The notes: generated from the letters alone by a model not told the origin. Positions 50,779 to 60,480 are shown, counted from the first letter of the stretch. The stretch is 64,000 bases of DNA from Hydrogenophilales bacterium 16-64-46 (GCA_002281775.1 NCGY01000004.1:186001-250000), one strand, 5' to 3'. Numbers and translations are program-made.

Positions 50779-52342
50779 GCACGGTGTTACCGGCGATTGG
50801 CAGAGTCTCGGGGTAGTCGCGGCTGGTGTGCAGGCCCCGGCTTTCCTGCCGCAACTGGGCGGAGCGGATGATGAGGTCGGCGGTCTGCACGAGATTGCGC
50901 AGTTCGATCAGGTCATTGCTCACGCGGAAGTTGCGGTAGAACTCGTCGATTTCCGCGCGCAGCAGGCGTACGCGGTGTGAGGCGCGCGCGAGCCGCTTGT
51001 TGGTGCGGACGATGCCGACGTAATCCCACATGAAGCGACGCAATTCGTCCCAGTTGTGCGAGATCACAACCTCTTCGTCCGGGTCGGTGACGCGCGATGC
51101 GTCCCAGCCGGGGAGGTCGAGTGCCGGTGCGGCAGGGGTGGCGAGGATGTCGGCGGCAGCGGCGTGACCGAATACCAGGCACTCAAGCAGCGAGTTCGAT
51201 GCCAGCCGGTTGGCACCGTGCAGGCCGGTGAAGGTGACTTCACCCACCGCGTGCAGGTTGCACAGGTCGGTGCGCGCCTTCATGTCGGTAACCACCCCCC
51301 CGCAGGTATAGTGCGCGGCGGGCACGACCGGGATGGGTTGTTTGGTGATGTCGATCCCCAGTTCCAGGCAGCGCCTGTAAATCGTGGGGAAATGCTCGCG
51401 CACGAAATCCGCCGGTTTGTGGCTGATGTCGAGGAAGACACAGTCGAGGCCGCGCTTTTTCATTTCGAAGTCGATCGCACGCGCCACCACGTCACGGGAC
51501 GCCAGTTCGGCGCGGGGGTCGTGCAGGTGCATGAAGCGCGTACCGTCCGGCAACAGCAGATGCCCGCCTTCGCCCCGCACCGCTTCGGTGATGAGAAAGG
51601 ATTTGGCGTGCGGGTGATACAGGCAGGTGGGGTGGAACTGCACGAATTCTAGATTGCCTACCCGGCAACCTGCGCGCCAGGCCATGGCGATGCCGTCGCC
51701 GGTCGAGGTGTCGGGGTTGGTCGTATAGAGATAGACCTTGCCCGCGCCGCCGGTGGCGAGCACGGTGTGCCCGGCGGCGAAGGTTTCGACTTCGCCCGTG
51801 CCGCGATTGAGTGCATAGGCACCGTGGATCTGGCGTTCCTGGCCCCCCACGCGCTTGCCCGAGATCAGGTCGATGGCGACATGCTGTTCGAAGGTTTCGA
51901 TGTTGGGGTGGGCGCGCACCTTGTCGAGCAGGCTGGTTTGCACGGCATGGCCGGTGGCGTCGGCGGCGTGGACCACGCGGCGGCGCGAATGGCCGCCCTC
52001 GCGTGACAGATGGAAGCCGCCCGGTGCCTGCGGATCGGGCGTGAAGGCCACGCCGTTGGCGGTGAGCCAAGCGATCATGTCGCGCGCCTGGCTGGCGACG
52101 AGGCGGGTGACATCGACGTCGCACAGGCCCGCGCCGGCCACCAGCGTGTCATGGACATGGGCTTCGACCGAATCGCCGCTGTCGACGGCGGCGGCGATCC
52201 CGCCCTGGGCCCAGTCGCTGGCCCCGTCGGTCATGCGGCGTTTGGTGACGATGGCTACGCGGCGCGCGTCGGCGAGCTTGAGCGCGGTGGTCAGCGCGGC
52301 CAGCCCGCTGCCCAGGATAAGAACGTCGTGTCTGTGCTGCAT
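50714..52342 (-). CDS. nadB: L-aspartate oxidase
   Basis: A 542-residue FAD enzyme that oxidises aspartate to iminoaspartate for NAD synthesis. It shows the FAD-binding HDVLILGSGLAALTTALKLA, WAQGGIAAAV, ATGGAGKVY, FVQFHPTCLY, and the active-site ITEAVRGEGGHLLLPDG with HGANRLASNSLLE. It is full length. The ATG at 52342 is the family start. It is divergent from rpoE, the conserved nadB-rpoE arrangement. Confidence 0.96.
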   Translation of the reverse strand: MQHRHDVLILGSGLAALTTALKLADARRVAIVTKRRMTDGASDWAQGGIAAAVDSGDSVEAHVHDTLVAGAGLCDVDVTRLVASQARDMIAWLTANGVAFTPDPQAPGGFHLSREGGHSRRRVVHAADATGHAVQTSLLDKVRAHPNIETFEQHVAIDLISGKRVGGQERQIHGAYALNRGTGEVETFAAGHTVLATGGAGKVYLYTTNPDTSTGDGIAMAWRAGCRVGNLEFVQFHPTCLYHPHAKSFLITEAVRGEGGHLLLPDGTRFMHLHDPRAELASRDVVARAIDFEMKKRGLDCVFLDISHKPADFVREHFPTIYRRCLELGIDITKQPIPVVPAAHYTCGGVVTDMKARTDLCNLHAVGEVTFTGLHGANRLASNSLLECLVFGHAAAADILATPAAPALDLPGWDASRVTDPDEEVVISHNWDELRRFMWDYVGIVRTNKRLARASHRVRLLRAEIDEFYRNFRVSNDLIELRNLVQTADLIIRSAQLRQESRGLHTSRDYPETLPIAGNTVLNPRPGTMCPSVCGAPSEATP

Positions 52343-52396
52343 TGTGCAGGCGATGATAGCAGGCCGCACCAGTACCGGAATAACCCTGATGCGATT

Positions 52397-52424
52397 GAAC
52401 TTTTTGGACCGTCTCGGCTCCATG
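52397..52424 (+). promoter_or_regulatory. Possible sigma-E autoregulatory promoter
   Basis: GAACTT (52397-52402), the hallmark -35 of sigma-E promoters, is followed 16 bases later by TCCATG, which only partly matches the usual -10 (TCTGA/TCAAA). It lies 57 bases before rpoE. A separate TATACT at 52446-52451 could be a housekeeping -10. Confidence 0.45.
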
Positions 52425-52480
52425 CGCTTGGGTGATGCGCTCGCGTATACTTCCGCCCACACAACAAGCTGCAGGGAGAC

Positions 52481-53077
52481 ATGTCGGATCGCGAACTGGA
52501 TCAGGTGCTGGTCGAGCGCGCCCAGAAGGGTGACAAACGCGCCTTCGAGTTGCTGGTGAGCAAGTATCACCGCAAGCTCGGGCGTCTTTTGTCGCGCATG
52601 GTGCGTGACGCGGCCGAGGTGGAAGACATCACGCAGGAAGCCTTCATCAAGGCCTACCGGGCCTTGCCGGGGTTTCGTGGCGAGAGTGCCTTCTACACCT
52701 GGCTGTACCGGATCGCGGTGAATACGGCGAAGAATTACCTCGTGGCTCACAAGCGTCAGCCGGTTTCATCGGACGTAATGGCCGAGGATGCAGAGAACTA
52801 CGAGGACGGCGACATGCTGCGGGATATCGCGACACCCGACGCGGAACTCCAGACCAAGCAGATCGCCAAAGCAGTGAATGAGGCAGTGGAAGCGCTGCCT
52901 GAGGAATTGAGAACGGCCATTACCCTGCGCGAACTCGAAGGCATGAGTTACGAGGAAATCGCGGAGACGATGGCCTGCCCGATCGGCACGGTGCGCTCGC
53001 GGATTTTTCGTGCACGCGAGGCCATTGCCGAGAAAATTCGCCCCATGCTGGGCACGAGTCAGGATAAGAGGTGGTAA
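52481..53077 (+). CDS. rpoE: RNA polymerase sigma-E (AlgU/RpoE) factor
   Basis: A 198-residue ECF sigma factor for envelope stress. Region 2 ([59 protein letters not shown]) and region 4 ([42 protein letters not shown]) are very close to RpoE/AlgU. GGGAG lies before the ATG. rseA, rseB, rseC and degP follow in order, so the system is complete except for the site-2 protease, which is not here. Confidence 0.97.
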   Translation: MSDRELDQVLVERAQKGDKRAFELLVSKYHRKLGRLLSRMVRDAAEVEDITQEAFIKAYRALPGFRGESAFYTWLYRIAVNTAKNYLVAHKRQPVSSDVMAEDAENYEDGDMLRDIATPDAELQTKQIAKAVNEAVEALPEELRTAITLRELEGMSYEEIAETMACPIGTVRSRIFRAREAIAEKIRPMLGTSQDKRW

Positions 53078-53079
53078 GC

Positions 53080-53622
53080 ATGTCTGCATTGCGCAAAGTC
53101 GATTCTGTTTCCCGGGCCGATGAAGATCGCCTGTCGCTGTTTTCCGCTTTGATGGACGGCGAAGCCTCCGCTGCGGAATCCGAAGCGGGTTTCGCTTCGC
53201 TGCGAACGCAATCCGGCGCGCGCCGCGACTGGGCGGATTACCACCTCATCGGCGATGCGATGCGCGGCCTGGAACCTGCGTCAGATGACTTCATGGCGCA
53301 TTTTTCTGCCTGCCTTGCAGACGAGCCGACGATCCTTGCCCCGCGCCGGCACGGCTGGGTGCAAGGCGTCGCCGTGGCGTCGCTCGCGGTGCTGGCGGTG
53401 TGGGGCACAGTCAACTTCACCGGCATCCTGAACGAGGCGCCCGGCAACACGCTAGCCAACGCCCCCGCACCGCAAGCGCTCGCACGGGTTGATGCCCGGC
53501 CAGATGCCGAACTGGCCGCCGCGCGCATGGCCCCTTACTTTGTGGCGCATCAGGAGTTCGCACCGATGGCGGTGGTGTCGCCCTACCAGCGTGCCGTGGC
53601 CGTGTCGGTGGAGCCGCGCTGA
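53080..53622 (+). CDS. rseA: Anti-sigma-E factor RseA (MucA)
   Basis: A 180-residue inner-membrane anti-sigma factor. The N-terminal cytoplasmic domain ([46 protein letters not shown]) binds RpoE, followed by a transmembrane segment at about 100-117 ([17 protein letters not shown]) and a periplasmic tail. ATG at 53080 has GAGGTGG upstream, 2 bases after rpoE. It ends with an overlap to rseB (TGATG). Confidence 0.93.
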   Translation: MSALRKVDSVSRADEDRLSLFSALMDGEASAAESEAGFASLRTQSGARRDWADYHLIGDAMRGLEPASDDFMAHFSACLADEPTILAPRRHGWVQGVAVASLAVLAVWGTVNFTGILNEAPGNTLANAPAPQALARVDARPDAELAAARMAPYFVAHQEFAPMAVVSPYQRAVAVSVEPR

Positions 53623-54575
53623 TGCCGGCAACGGGTCTGATCTGGTCGCGCGGCCTGGTCGCGCTGCTGGCCGGGTGGATGCTGGCAAGCTCCGCTCATG
53701 CCGACACGGCCCTTGACTGGCTCAACCGGGCAGCGCAGGCCGCCAAGGAGCAGAACTACAGCGGGGTGTATGTCTATCACCATGGCGAACACGTCGAGGT
53801 GATGCGCGTCCTGCATCGCGCCGACGCGCGCGGTGAGCAGGAAAAGGTCGAGGTGCTCGATGGCACGCCCCGTCAGTTCCTGCGGGTCAACAACGATGTT
53901 TATTGCCACATGCCCGACGGCCGGCATGTGCGGCTGGAACGTAATGCCCCGCGCCGATTCTTCCCCGCCCTGTTGCCGAGTGAACCGCAGACGCTGCTGG
54001 CGCACTACAACGTCAAACTGGGGGGCAGCGAGCGCGTGGCAGGGCGGCTGTGCCAGGTCGTCACGCTGGAACCGCGGGATGGCTACCGCTATGCCTTCGA
54101 TCTCTGGCTCGACAAACGAACCGGGCTTCCCCTCAAGTCGCGCATCGTCAACGGAAACGGCGGGGTGGTGTCGATGTTCGTGTTTTCTGAGGTGCAGATC
54201 GGCAAGGTCCCCGAGGCCAAACATTTCCTGAACGACATGGCGGGTAAGCGCATCATGAATGCCAGTCTCGATAAGGCTGCTGATCCGGCCTGGAGCGCGA
54301 AAGCGCCGCCGGGGTATGTGCAAGTCGGGGCCGCCGTGCGGCCTCTGCCTGGCAAGCCTTCGCCGGTCACGCATCTGGTGTTTTCTGACGGCCTCTCTGT
54401 GCTTTCTATGTTCATCGAACCGACCGATCCTCGGGCGCATACCCTGAATGGCCTGTCGGCCGAAGGTGCAATCGGCATCTACGCCCGCTCGGTCGACGGG
54501 TATACCGTGACCACCCTGGGTGAAACGCCTGCGGCCGCGTTGATCGAAACCGGCAATTCGGCCAGAAAAAAATAA
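53622..54575 (+). CDS. rseB: Sigma-E regulator RseB (MucB)
   Basis: A 317-residue periplasmic protein (signal LVALLAGWMLASSAHA) with the RseB lipid-sensing fold: ALDWLNRAAQAAKEQNYSGVYVYHHG, then DGYRYAFDLWLDKRTGLPLKS and the C-terminal domain VTHLVFSDGLSVLSMFIEP. It binds RseA and blocks its cleavage until lipopolysaccharide or fatty-acid signals arrive. It overlaps rseA by one base. Confidence 0.94.
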   Translation: MPATGLIWSRGLVALLAGWMLASSAHADTALDWLNRAAQAAKEQNYSGVYVYHHGEHVEVMRVLHRADARGEQEKVEVLDGTPRQFLRVNNDVYCHMPDGRHVRLERNAPRRFFPALLPSEPQTLLAHYNVKLGGSERVAGRLCQVVTLEPRDGYRYAFDLWLDKRTGLPLKSRIVNGNGGVVSMFVFSEVQIGKVPEAKHFLNDMAGKRIMNASLDKAADPAWSAKAPPGYVQVGAAVRPLPGKPSPVTHLVFSDGLSVLSMFIEPTDPRAHTLNGLSAEGAIGIYARSVDGYTVTTLGETPAAALIETGNSARKK

Positions 54576-54587
54576 CTCGTCCGCCCC

Positions 54588-55028
54588 ATGCTCGAACAGG
54601 CCGCTGAAGTCCTCGTAGCTGAACCGGGGAGCATCTGGGTGCGAGCAGTCGAATCTTCGGGCTGCGGCACGTGTGGCGGACAAGGCTGCTCGACGCGCCG
54701 CATCGCCGAGCTCTTCCGCCGTGACGCGCGCAGTTTCCAGGTCGACAGCGAAATTCCGCTGGCACCCGGTGAGCACGTCGTGATCGGCATTCCTGATGGC
54801 AGCTTGCTCGCAGGCGCGCTGCGGCTATACGGTCTGCCGCTGGCGACCATGCTGCTGGGCGCGCTGCTTGCTCAGAGCTGGATGCCCGGAGACGGTGCGG
54901 CGCTGCTTGGCTTGCTGGCGGGCGGTGGACTGGGATATTTGCTGGCGCGCAGCGGGCAGGCGGCTCGCCCGGTCGTGCTGCGCCGTGACGCAATGGACAC
55001 GCAAATGATTCATCTCAAGAAAGGATAG
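54588..55028 (+). CDS. rseC: Positive regulator RseC (MucC)
   Basis: A 146-residue inner-membrane protein. The N-terminal cytoplasmic part carries a Cys cluster (SSGCGTCGGQGCS), then two transmembrane helices (about 82-100 and 105-122) and a short basic tail. This is the RseC/MucC layout. In related organisms it modulates sigma-E and reducing power for Rnf/SoxR; its role here is inferred from family and operon. Confidence 0.9.
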   Translation: MLEQAAEVLVAEPGSIWVRAVESSGCGTCGGQGCSTRRIAELFRRDARSFQVDSEIPLAPGEHVVIGIPDGSLLAGALRLYGLPLATMLLGALLAQSWMPGDGAALLGLLAGGGLGYLLARSGQAARPVVLRRDAMDTQMIHLKKG

Positions 55029-55032
55029 AGCC

Positions 55033-56427
55033 ATGATGCGAACTGCAATGGCAGGACTGGCCCTGGCAGCGACCCTGTCGGCCCCGGTCCTGGCAAAGGA
55101 TGTGGTCGACGTCGCCGACCTGGTTGAAAAGCAGGGGCCGGCGGTTGTCAACATCAGTACCACCAAGCTGGTGAAGCGCAGCCCGGATGGTCTGCCTTTT
55201 ACGATGCCGGACGAGGACGAGATGCAGGATTTCTTCCGGCGCTTTTTTCCGCCTGGCGGACCCGGCGGGCCGGGTGGGCCGATGCAGGAAATCCCCGCGC
55301 GGGGCGCTGGTTCCGGTTTCATCGTCAGCAGCGACGGCTACATCCTCACCAACGCGCATGTGGTGAAGAATGCCGATGAAGTGGTGGTGAAGCTCATCGA
55401 CAAGCGCAAGTTCATCGCCAAGGTGGTGGGCGCGGATACCCGTACCGACGTGGCCGTGCTGAAGATTCCGGCGGGCAACCTGCCCACCGTGAAACTCGGT
55501 GACCCGATCAAACTGCGCGTGGGTGAGGCCGTGGCGGCCATCGGTTCGCCCTTCGGCTTCGAAAACTCGGTCACGGCTGGCATCGTGTCCGCCAAGGGGC
55601 GCTCGCTGCCGTCGGAGAACTATGTGCCCTACATCCAGACCGACGTGCCGATCAACCCCGGCAATTCTGGCGGTCCGCTGTTCAACATGAAGGGCGAAGT
55701 GGTCGGTATCAATTCGCAGATCTACAGCCGCAGCGGTGGCTACCAGGGGGTGTCGTTCGCTATTCCCATCGACGTGGCCATGGAAGTCGTCGGCCAGCTG
55801 AAGGCGGGCGGCAAGGTGTCGCGCGGCTGGCTGGGCGTGGTAATCCAGGAAGTGACGGCCGACCTCGCCGAATCCTTCGGCCTGGATCGTCCGCGCGGTG
55901 CGCTGGTGGCACAGGTGCAGGCCGATTCCCCGGCGGCGAAAGCCGGACTGCAACCGGCCGATGTGATCCTTGAATTCAACGGCAAGCCGGTCGAGAATTC
56001 CGGCGACCTGCCGCGCATGGTTGGCATGGCCAAACCCGGCACGCAGACGCCGGCCACCGTGTGGCGCAAGGGCAAGTCCATGCAGCTGAATGTGGTGCTG
56101 GGTGAATTGCCGACCGAGACCGCACAGGGTGAAAGCGAGAGCAAATCGTTTTCGCGGGGTGGGCTCGCGCTGTCCGAACTCAACGCCGAACAGAAACGCG
56201 CACTTGAGCTGACGTACGGTCTCAGGGTGGAGGAGGCAACCGGCGATGCCGCGCGTGCCGGCATCCGCCCGGGCGACATCATCCTGGCCGTGAACAACAC
56301 CCGTGTGTCGACTGTCGATGCTTTCCGCAAGGCCATCGCTGCTGTGCCGGTCGGCAGGAGCGCCGCTATCCTGGTACGCCGGGGAGAGGGCTCGCTATAC
56401 ATTCCGCTGAAGATATCGGGTGAGTAA
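55033..56427 (+). CDS. degP: Periplasmic serine protease DegP/MucD
   Basis: A 464-residue HtrA protease with a signal peptide (MAGLALAATLSAPVLA). The catalytic triad is His109 (TNAHVV), Asp139 (RTDVAVLK) and Ser212 (NPGNSGGPLF). Two PDZ domains follow (about 270-355 and 375-460). A Gly/Pro-rich LA loop (PPGGPGGPGGP) lies near residue 78. As MucD it degrades misfolded envelope proteins and restrains the sigma-E response. It follows rseC by 4 bases. Confidence 0.96.
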   Translation: MMRTAMAGLALAATLSAPVLAKDVVDVADLVEKQGPAVVNISTTKLVKRSPDGLPFTMPDEDEMQDFFRRFFPPGGPGGPGGPMQEIPARGAGSGFIVSSDGYILTNAHVVKNADEVVVKLIDKRKFIAKVVGADTRTDVAVLKIPAGNLPTVKLGDPIKLRVGEAVAAIGSPFGFENSVTAGIVSAKGRSLPSENYVPYIQTDVPINPGNSGGPLFNMKGEVVGINSQIYSRSGGYQGVSFAIPIDVAMEVVGQLKAGGKVSRGWLGVVIQEVTADLAESFGLDRPRGALVAQVQADSPAAKAGLQPADVILEFNGKPVENSGDLPRMVGMAKPGTQTPATVWRKGKSMQLNVVLGELPTETAQGESESKSFSRGGLALSELNAEQKRALELTYGLRVEEATGDAARAGIRPGDIILAVNNTRVSTVDAFRKAIAAVPVGRSAAILVRRGEGSLYIPLKISGE

Positions 56428-56674
56428 ACGCCTCACGCTTTACAGCCGCGCAGGGTGTCCGCTGTGCGAAGAAATGCAAGCAGCGGTCGAGGGCTTGCTG
56501 GGCGATCAGACTATCGGCATCGACCGGGTCGATGTCGACGCCGACCCCGCACTCAAGGCCCGCTTCGGCTGGGATGTGCCCTTGTTGTTCGACGGCGAAA
56601 CCGAGATTGGGCGACACCGCCTTGATCCGGCTTCGTTCTCCGACTGGCTGAGGCAAACTGGCAGCTGGGAATAG
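56420..56674 (+). CDS. Glutaredoxin-like protein (DUF836)
   Basis: An 84-residue thioredoxin-fold protein with redox motif SRAGCPLCEEM, cis-Pro segment VPLLFDGE, and C-terminal DPASFSDWL. It begins with GTG at 56420 inside the end of degP, so it is coupled. The DUF836 family is found near mucD in many proteobacteria. The partner is unknown. Confidence 0.88.
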   Translation: MSKRLTLYSRAGCPLCEEMQAAVEGLLGDQTIGIDRVDVDADPALKARFGWDVPLLFDGETEIGRHRLDPASFSDWLRQTGSWE

Positions 56675-56702
56675 CGCCTGCGAGGGTTCGCTTGCTGCGT
56701 GG

Positions 56703-57122
56703 CTATTCGATTTCGCGTATCGAGAAATCGTGAGTCAGTTCGGCTGTTTTCCCCAGCATGATCGACGCCGAGCAGTATTTTTCGGCCGACAGCTTCACTG
56801 CCTGTTCCACCCGCTTGGGGTCGAGTGACTTGCCGGTGACGGTGAAGTGCACGTGGATTTTCGTGAACACCTTGGGGTCACTGTCGGCACGGGTGGCATC
56901 AAGGTCGGCCACGCAGTCCGTAACCTGCTGGCGGCTTTTGCGCAGGATCATCACCACGTCGAAAGCGGAGCAGCCCCCCAGGCCCATCAGCAGCATTTCC
57001 ATGGGGCGCACCCCCAGATTCTTGCCGCCAGCTTCGGGAGCGCCGTCCATGACGACGCTGTGGCCGGATTCGCTCTGGCCGACGAAACACACATCTTCTA
57101 AGAGTTTGACGCGGGCTTTCAT
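56703..57122 (-). CDS. OsmC/Ohr family protein (YhfA-like)
   Basis: A 139-residue OsmC-fold protein. The two Cys of the family are present: the GGCSAFDVVMILRKSRQQV helix and the C-terminal KYCSASIMLGKTAEL. The spacing suggests the YhfA subgroup rather than the OsmC peroxidase, so activity on organic peroxides is likely but not certain. ATG at 57122 overlaps the ydcF-like stop as ATGA, so it is coupled. Confidence 0.87.
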   Translation of the reverse strand: MKARVKLLEDVCFVGQSESGHSVVMDGAPEAGGKNLGVRPMEMLLMGLGGCSAFDVVMILRKSRQQVTDCVADLDATRADSDPKVFTKIHVHFTVTGKSLDPKRVEQAVKLSAEKYCSASIMLGKTAELTHDFSIREIE

Positions 57123-57892
57123 GTTGTTCCTTGACTGAATTGCGTGCGGAGTTTGTACCACAGGATACCCAGCCATTCGTGCAGGGCAAAGGTGCTGTCA
57201 CGCAGGCCGGCGGGCGAGGGCAGCAGATCAAAAACGTCGTCGACCCGGGTGCGTGAAAACTGGATGCCGGCCGGCAGTACCGCGAACCCCTGAGCCTCGA
57301 ACAGCGGTACGGCTCGGCGTAAGTGCCAGGCGTGGGTGACGAGGGCGATGCGGCGTTTGCCCGATTCGTGCAGCAAGGGCGCGGCACGCAGGGCGTTTTC
57401 CCAGGTGGTGAGCGAGGTATTCTCGATCCAGCAGGCGGTCAGGCCGAATTCTTCCTGGAGGACGCGCGCCATCAGGTCGCCTTCTGCCTCGCTGCCGCCG
57501 CCCGGCTTGCCGCCCGTAACCAGTAGGGGCAGGCTGCTTGCGCGAGCGAGTCTTGCGGCGTAGCGCAGGCGTTCGAGGCTCAGGCTGCTGAGCGTATCGC
57601 CCTCGTATTCGGGGGCGTCAATGCGTCGTCCGCCACCAAGGACGACGATGGCCTGGCTATGCTTCAGGTTGGCGGCCGAAATCGGTTGCGAGATTTCCAG
57701 TGACTTCAGCAGTACGCCACCCGCCCATGGCGTGGACAAGACCAGCAAGGCGACGGTAGCAAGAAGTATGAGCGACATGGACAGCATGGGGTGGCGTCGT
57801 CGAAAGATCAGGCCCGTGGCGAGCAGGATGACCAGCACCAGCGGCGGCAGGATCGCGGCAGCGATGAGGTTGGACACGAACCAGAGACTCAT
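57119..57892 (-). CDS. YdcF/DUF218 family membrane protein
   Basis: A 257-residue protein with two membrane helices (about 5-28 and 36-55) followed by the DUF218 periplasmic domain: AIVVLGGGRRIDAPEYEGDTLSSLSLERLRYAARLA, LPLLVTGGKPGGGSEAEGDLMARVL, TTWENA and LVTHAWHLRRAVPLFE. The fold (ElyC/YdcF) is linked to envelope integrity in E. coli, but the biochemical role is unknown. It is divergent from rplM. Confidence 0.86.
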   Translation of the reverse strand: MSLWFVSNLIAAAILPPLVLVILLATGLIFRRRHPMLSMSLILLATVALLVLSTPWAGGVLLKSLEISQPISAANLKHSQAIVVLGGGRRIDAPEYEGDTLSSLSLERLRYAARLARASSLPLLVTGGKPGGGSEAEGDLMARVLQEEFGLTACWIENTSLTTWENALRAAPLLHESGKRRIALVTHAWHLRRAVPLFEAQGFAVLPAGIQFSRTRVDDVFDLLPSPAGLRDSTFALHEWLGILWYKLRTQFSQGTT

Positions 57893-57945
57893 GCCGCGAT
57901 TGTATGTCAGTTGCTGAAGGCACTTCGCTGCCTGGCACAAGGCGT

Positions 57946-57975
57946 TTGACTTTTCCTGGAATGAGCGGTTAAAAT
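57946..57975 (+). promoter_or_regulatory. Sigma-70 promoter of rplM-rpsI
   Basis: TTGACT (57946-57951), an 18-base spacer, and TAAAAT (57970-57975). The start point falls about 35 bases before rplM. Confidence 0.7.
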
Positions 57976-58016
57976 GCCCGGCTTTCCGAGATTGTCCTCT
58001 TTGCAGAGGTTGAGTC

Positions 58017-58457
58017 ATGAAAACCTTTTCCGCCAAACCCGCTGAAGTCAAACGCGACTGGTTCGTGGTCGACGCCGACAACAAGGTGCTGGGCCGTCTG
58101 GCTTCCGAGATTGCCCGCCGTCTGCGCGGCAAGCACAAGCCCGAATTCACCCCGCACGTTGACACGGGCGATTACATTGTTGTGGTCAACGCCGGCAAGA
58201 TGGTCGTGACCGGCAACAAGGGCCTCGACAAAAAATACTACCGCCACTCCGGTTTCCCCGGCGGCATCTACGAAACCAATTTCGACAAGATGCAGGAACG
58301 CTTCCCGGGCCGTGCGCTGGAAAAGGCCGTGAAGGGCATGCTGCCCAAAGGTCCGCTCGGATATGCCATGATCAAGAAAATGAAAATTTACGCAGGTGCC
58401 GAGCACCCGCACGAAGCGCAGCAGCCCAAGCCGCTGGCAATCAACGCACAAGTCTAA
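58017..58457 (+). CDS. rplM: 50S ribosomal protein L13
   Basis: A 146-residue L13: [58 protein letters not shown] and [22 protein letters not shown] are characteristic. It is 4 residues longer than E. coli L13. It is followed 11 bases later by rpsI, the conserved pair. Confidence 0.98.
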   Translation: MKTFSAKPAEVKRDWFVVDADNKVLGRLASEIARRLRGKHKPEFTPHVDTGDYIVVVNAGKMVVTGNKGLDKKYYRHSGFPGGIYETNFDKMQERFPGRALEKAVKGMLPKGPLGYAMIKKMKIYAGAEHPHEAQQPKPLAINAQV

Positions 58458-58468
58458 GGTCACTCCCT

Positions 58469-58861
58469 ATGATTGGTAATTACAACTACGGTACGGGGCG
58501 TCGCAAGGAATCGGTCGCTCGCGTGTTCATGAAAGCGGGCAGCGGCAAGATTGTTGTCAACGACAAACCGGTCGATGAGTATTTTTCGCGCGAAACTGGC
58601 CGCATGGTCGTGCGTCAGCCGCTGGTGCTGACGGATAATCTGAACAGTTTCGACATCATGGTGAACGTGGCTGGTGGCGGTGAAACCGGTCAGGCAGGTG
58701 CGATTCGCCACGGAATTACCCGCGCGCTGATTGATTTTTCGGCTGACATGAAGCCGGTTCTGAAAGCTGCGGGTCTGGTTACGCGCGATGCGCGTGAAGT
58801 GGAACGGAAAAAAGTCGGTTTCCACAAGGCGCGCCGCCGCAAGCAATTCTCCAAGCGCTGA
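58469..58861 (+). CDS. rpsI: 30S ribosomal protein S9
   Basis: A 130-residue S9 with [49 protein letters not shown] and the basic end [18 protein letters not shown] whose last Arg reaches the P-site tRNA. It follows rplM and is followed by a strong terminator. Confidence 0.98.
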   Translation: MIGNYNYGTGRRKESVARVFMKAGSGKIVVNDKPVDEYFSRETGRMVVRQPLVLTDNLNSFDIMVNVAGGGETGQAGAIRHGITRALIDFSADMKPVLKAAGLVTRDAREVERKKVGFHKARRRKQFSKR

Positions 58862-58878
58862 TTGCTGCGCAGGTACAG

Positions 58879-58907
58879 AAAGCCGCCTGTTGCAGGGCGG
58901 CTTTTTT
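58879..58907 (+). terminator. Rho-independent terminator after rpsI
   Basis: AAAGCCGCC (58879-58887) pairs with GGCGGCTTT (58896-58904) around an 8-nt loop and runs into T6, 17 bases after the rpsI stop. Confidence 0.9.
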
Positions 58908-58963
58908 ACGTCACTGTCACCTGCGTGGCATAAAATTCACGATTCTCTGTGAAGGGCATCACC

Positions 58964-59992
58964 ATGATCAAAGTCGGTATCGTCGGCGGCACGGGTTACA
59001 CCGGAGTTGAGTTGCTGCGTCTTCTGGCGCGCCATCCGCAGGTGGAATTGAAGGCGATCACCTCGCGCAAGGAAGCCGGCATGCCGGTGGCCGAGATGTT
59101 TCCCAACCTGCGTGGCCGGGTGTCGCTGGCGTTTTCCACGCCCGAGGACGCCGGGCTGGAACACTGCGACGTGGTGTTTTTCGCCACCCCGAACGGTGTG
59201 GCCATGCAGCAGACTCGCGCGCTGCTGGACGCGGGCGTCAAGGTGATCGACCTGGCTGCCGATTTCCGTATCAAGGATGTGAAGGTGTGGGCGCAGTGGT
59301 ACAAGATGGAGCACGCCTGCCCCGACCTGATCGAAGAAGCTGTTTATGGTCTGCCTGAAATCAATCGAGATCGGATCAAGGGCGCGCGCCTCATTGCCAA
59401 TCCGGGGTGTTATCCGACGGCCGTGCAACTGGGTTTTCTGCCCTTGCTGGAATCCGGGGCGGTCGACGCGGGCTTTCTCGTGGCCGATGCCAAGTCCGGG
59501 GTGTCGGGTGCCGGGCGTAAACCCGAAACCCATATCCTGTTTGCTGAAGCGGCCGACAATTTCAAGGCCTATGCGGTGGCCGGCCACCGTCACTGGCCCG
59601 AGATCAAACAGGGACTGGAGATTTTTGCGGGCAAGCCGGTGGGGTTCACGTTTGTGCCGCATCTCACGCCGCTGATTCGGGGGATACACGCCACGCTCTA
59701 TGCCCGGGTGGACAAGGATGTGGATCTTCAAGCGCTGTTCGAGCAGCGTTACGCAGGCGAAGCGTTTGTCGACGTGTTGCCGGCGGGTTCGCACCCCGAG
59801 ACCCGTTCGGTACGGGGTGCAAATACCTGCCGTATCGCGGTTCATCGCCCGCAGGGCGGGGATACCGTCGTGGTCCTGTCTGTGATCGACAACCTCGTGA
59901 AAGGCGCAGCAGGACAGGCGGTGCAAAACATGAATATCTTGTTCGGATTGGCGGAAGATACCGCGCTGGCCGACATCGGCATGTTGCCGTAA
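58964..59992 (+). CDS. argC: N-acetyl-gamma-glutamyl-phosphate reductase
   Basis: A 342-residue NADPH-dependent enzyme of arginine synthesis. The N-terminal [21 protein letters not shown] binds NADPH, and the active Cys lies in [14 protein letters not shown], with [10 protein letters not shown] following. ATG at 58964 is preferred to an upstream GTG at 58949, having GAAGGG in place. Its genomic position after rpsI is common in betaproteobacteria. Confidence 0.96.
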   Translation: MIKVGIVGGTGYTGVELLRLLARHPQVELKAITSRKEAGMPVAEMFPNLRGRVSLAFSTPEDAGLEHCDVVFFATPNGVAMQQTRALLDAGVKVIDLAADFRIKDVKVWAQWYKMEHACPDLIEEAVYGLPEINRDRIKGARLIANPGCYPTAVQLGFLPLLESGAVDAGFLVADAKSGVSGAGRKPETHILFAEAADNFKAYAVAGHRHWPEIKQGLEIFAGKPVGFTFVPHLTPLIRGIHATLYARVDKDVDLQALFEQRYAGEAFVDVLPAGSHPETRSVRGANTCRIAVHRPQGGDTVVVLSVIDNLVKGAAGQAVQNMNILFGLAEDTALADIGMLP

Positions 59993-60026
59993 AACCGGAA
60001 CTCCGCTTGCTCGCTGGGGTCTTTGC

Positions 60027-60054
60027 TTGACGACAGCGAGGTGAAGCGGATAAT
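60027..60054 (+). promoter_or_regulatory. Sigma-70 promoter of erpA
   Basis: TTGACG (60027-60032), a 16-base spacer, and GATAAT (60049-60054), 28 bases before the erpA ATG. AAGGAG lies in the leader. No clear IscR site. Confidence 0.65.
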
Positions 60055-60081
60055 TACCATATACTTTTAAGGAGCATCACC

Positions 60082-60432
60082 ATGAACGCCGTTACTGAAA
60101 TGGAATCGCCACTGATCTTTACCGACAGTGCCGCCAGCAAAGTCAAAAACCTGATCGATGAAGAGGGCAATCCCGATCTGAAACTACGCGTATTTGTCTC
60201 CGGTGGCGGCTGCTCCGGCTTCCAGTACGGTTTCACATTCGATGAATCGCAAAATGACGACGACACCGTGATGGTGAAAAACGGCGTGACCCTGCTGGTG
60301 GATTCGATGAGCTTCCAGTATCTGGTCGGTGCTGAAATTGATTACAGTGAAGGCCTGGAAGGCGCACAATTCGTGATCAAGAACCCCAACGCCACTACGA
60401 CCTGTGGCTGTGGCTCGTCCTTCTCGGCCTGA
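60082..60432 (+). CDS. erpA: Iron-sulfur cluster insertion protein
   Basis: A 116-residue A-type Fe-S carrier. The three cluster-binding cysteines are C44 (GGGCSGF), C108 and C110 (TTCGCG). It delivers clusters to essential apo-proteins such as IspG in other bacteria. AAGGAG precedes the ATG. It is a single gene with its own promoter and terminator. Confidence 0.96.
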   Translation: MNAVTEMESPLIFTDSAASKVKNLIDEEGNPDLKLRVFVSGGGCSGFQYGFTFDESQNDDDTVMVKNGVTLLVDSMSFQYLVGAEIDYSEGLEGAQFVIKNPNATTTCGCGSSFSA

Positions 60433-60446
60433 GCGGTTCTGCCTCC

Positions 60447-60480
60447 GATAAAAAAAGCGGCTGCGGCCGCTTTTTTTATC
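60447..60480. terminator. Bidirectional rho-independent terminator
   Basis: AGCGGC-TGCG-GCCGCT flanked by a long A-run on the left and T-run on the right makes a fully symmetrical terminator between convergent erpA and anmK. Confidence 0.92.
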
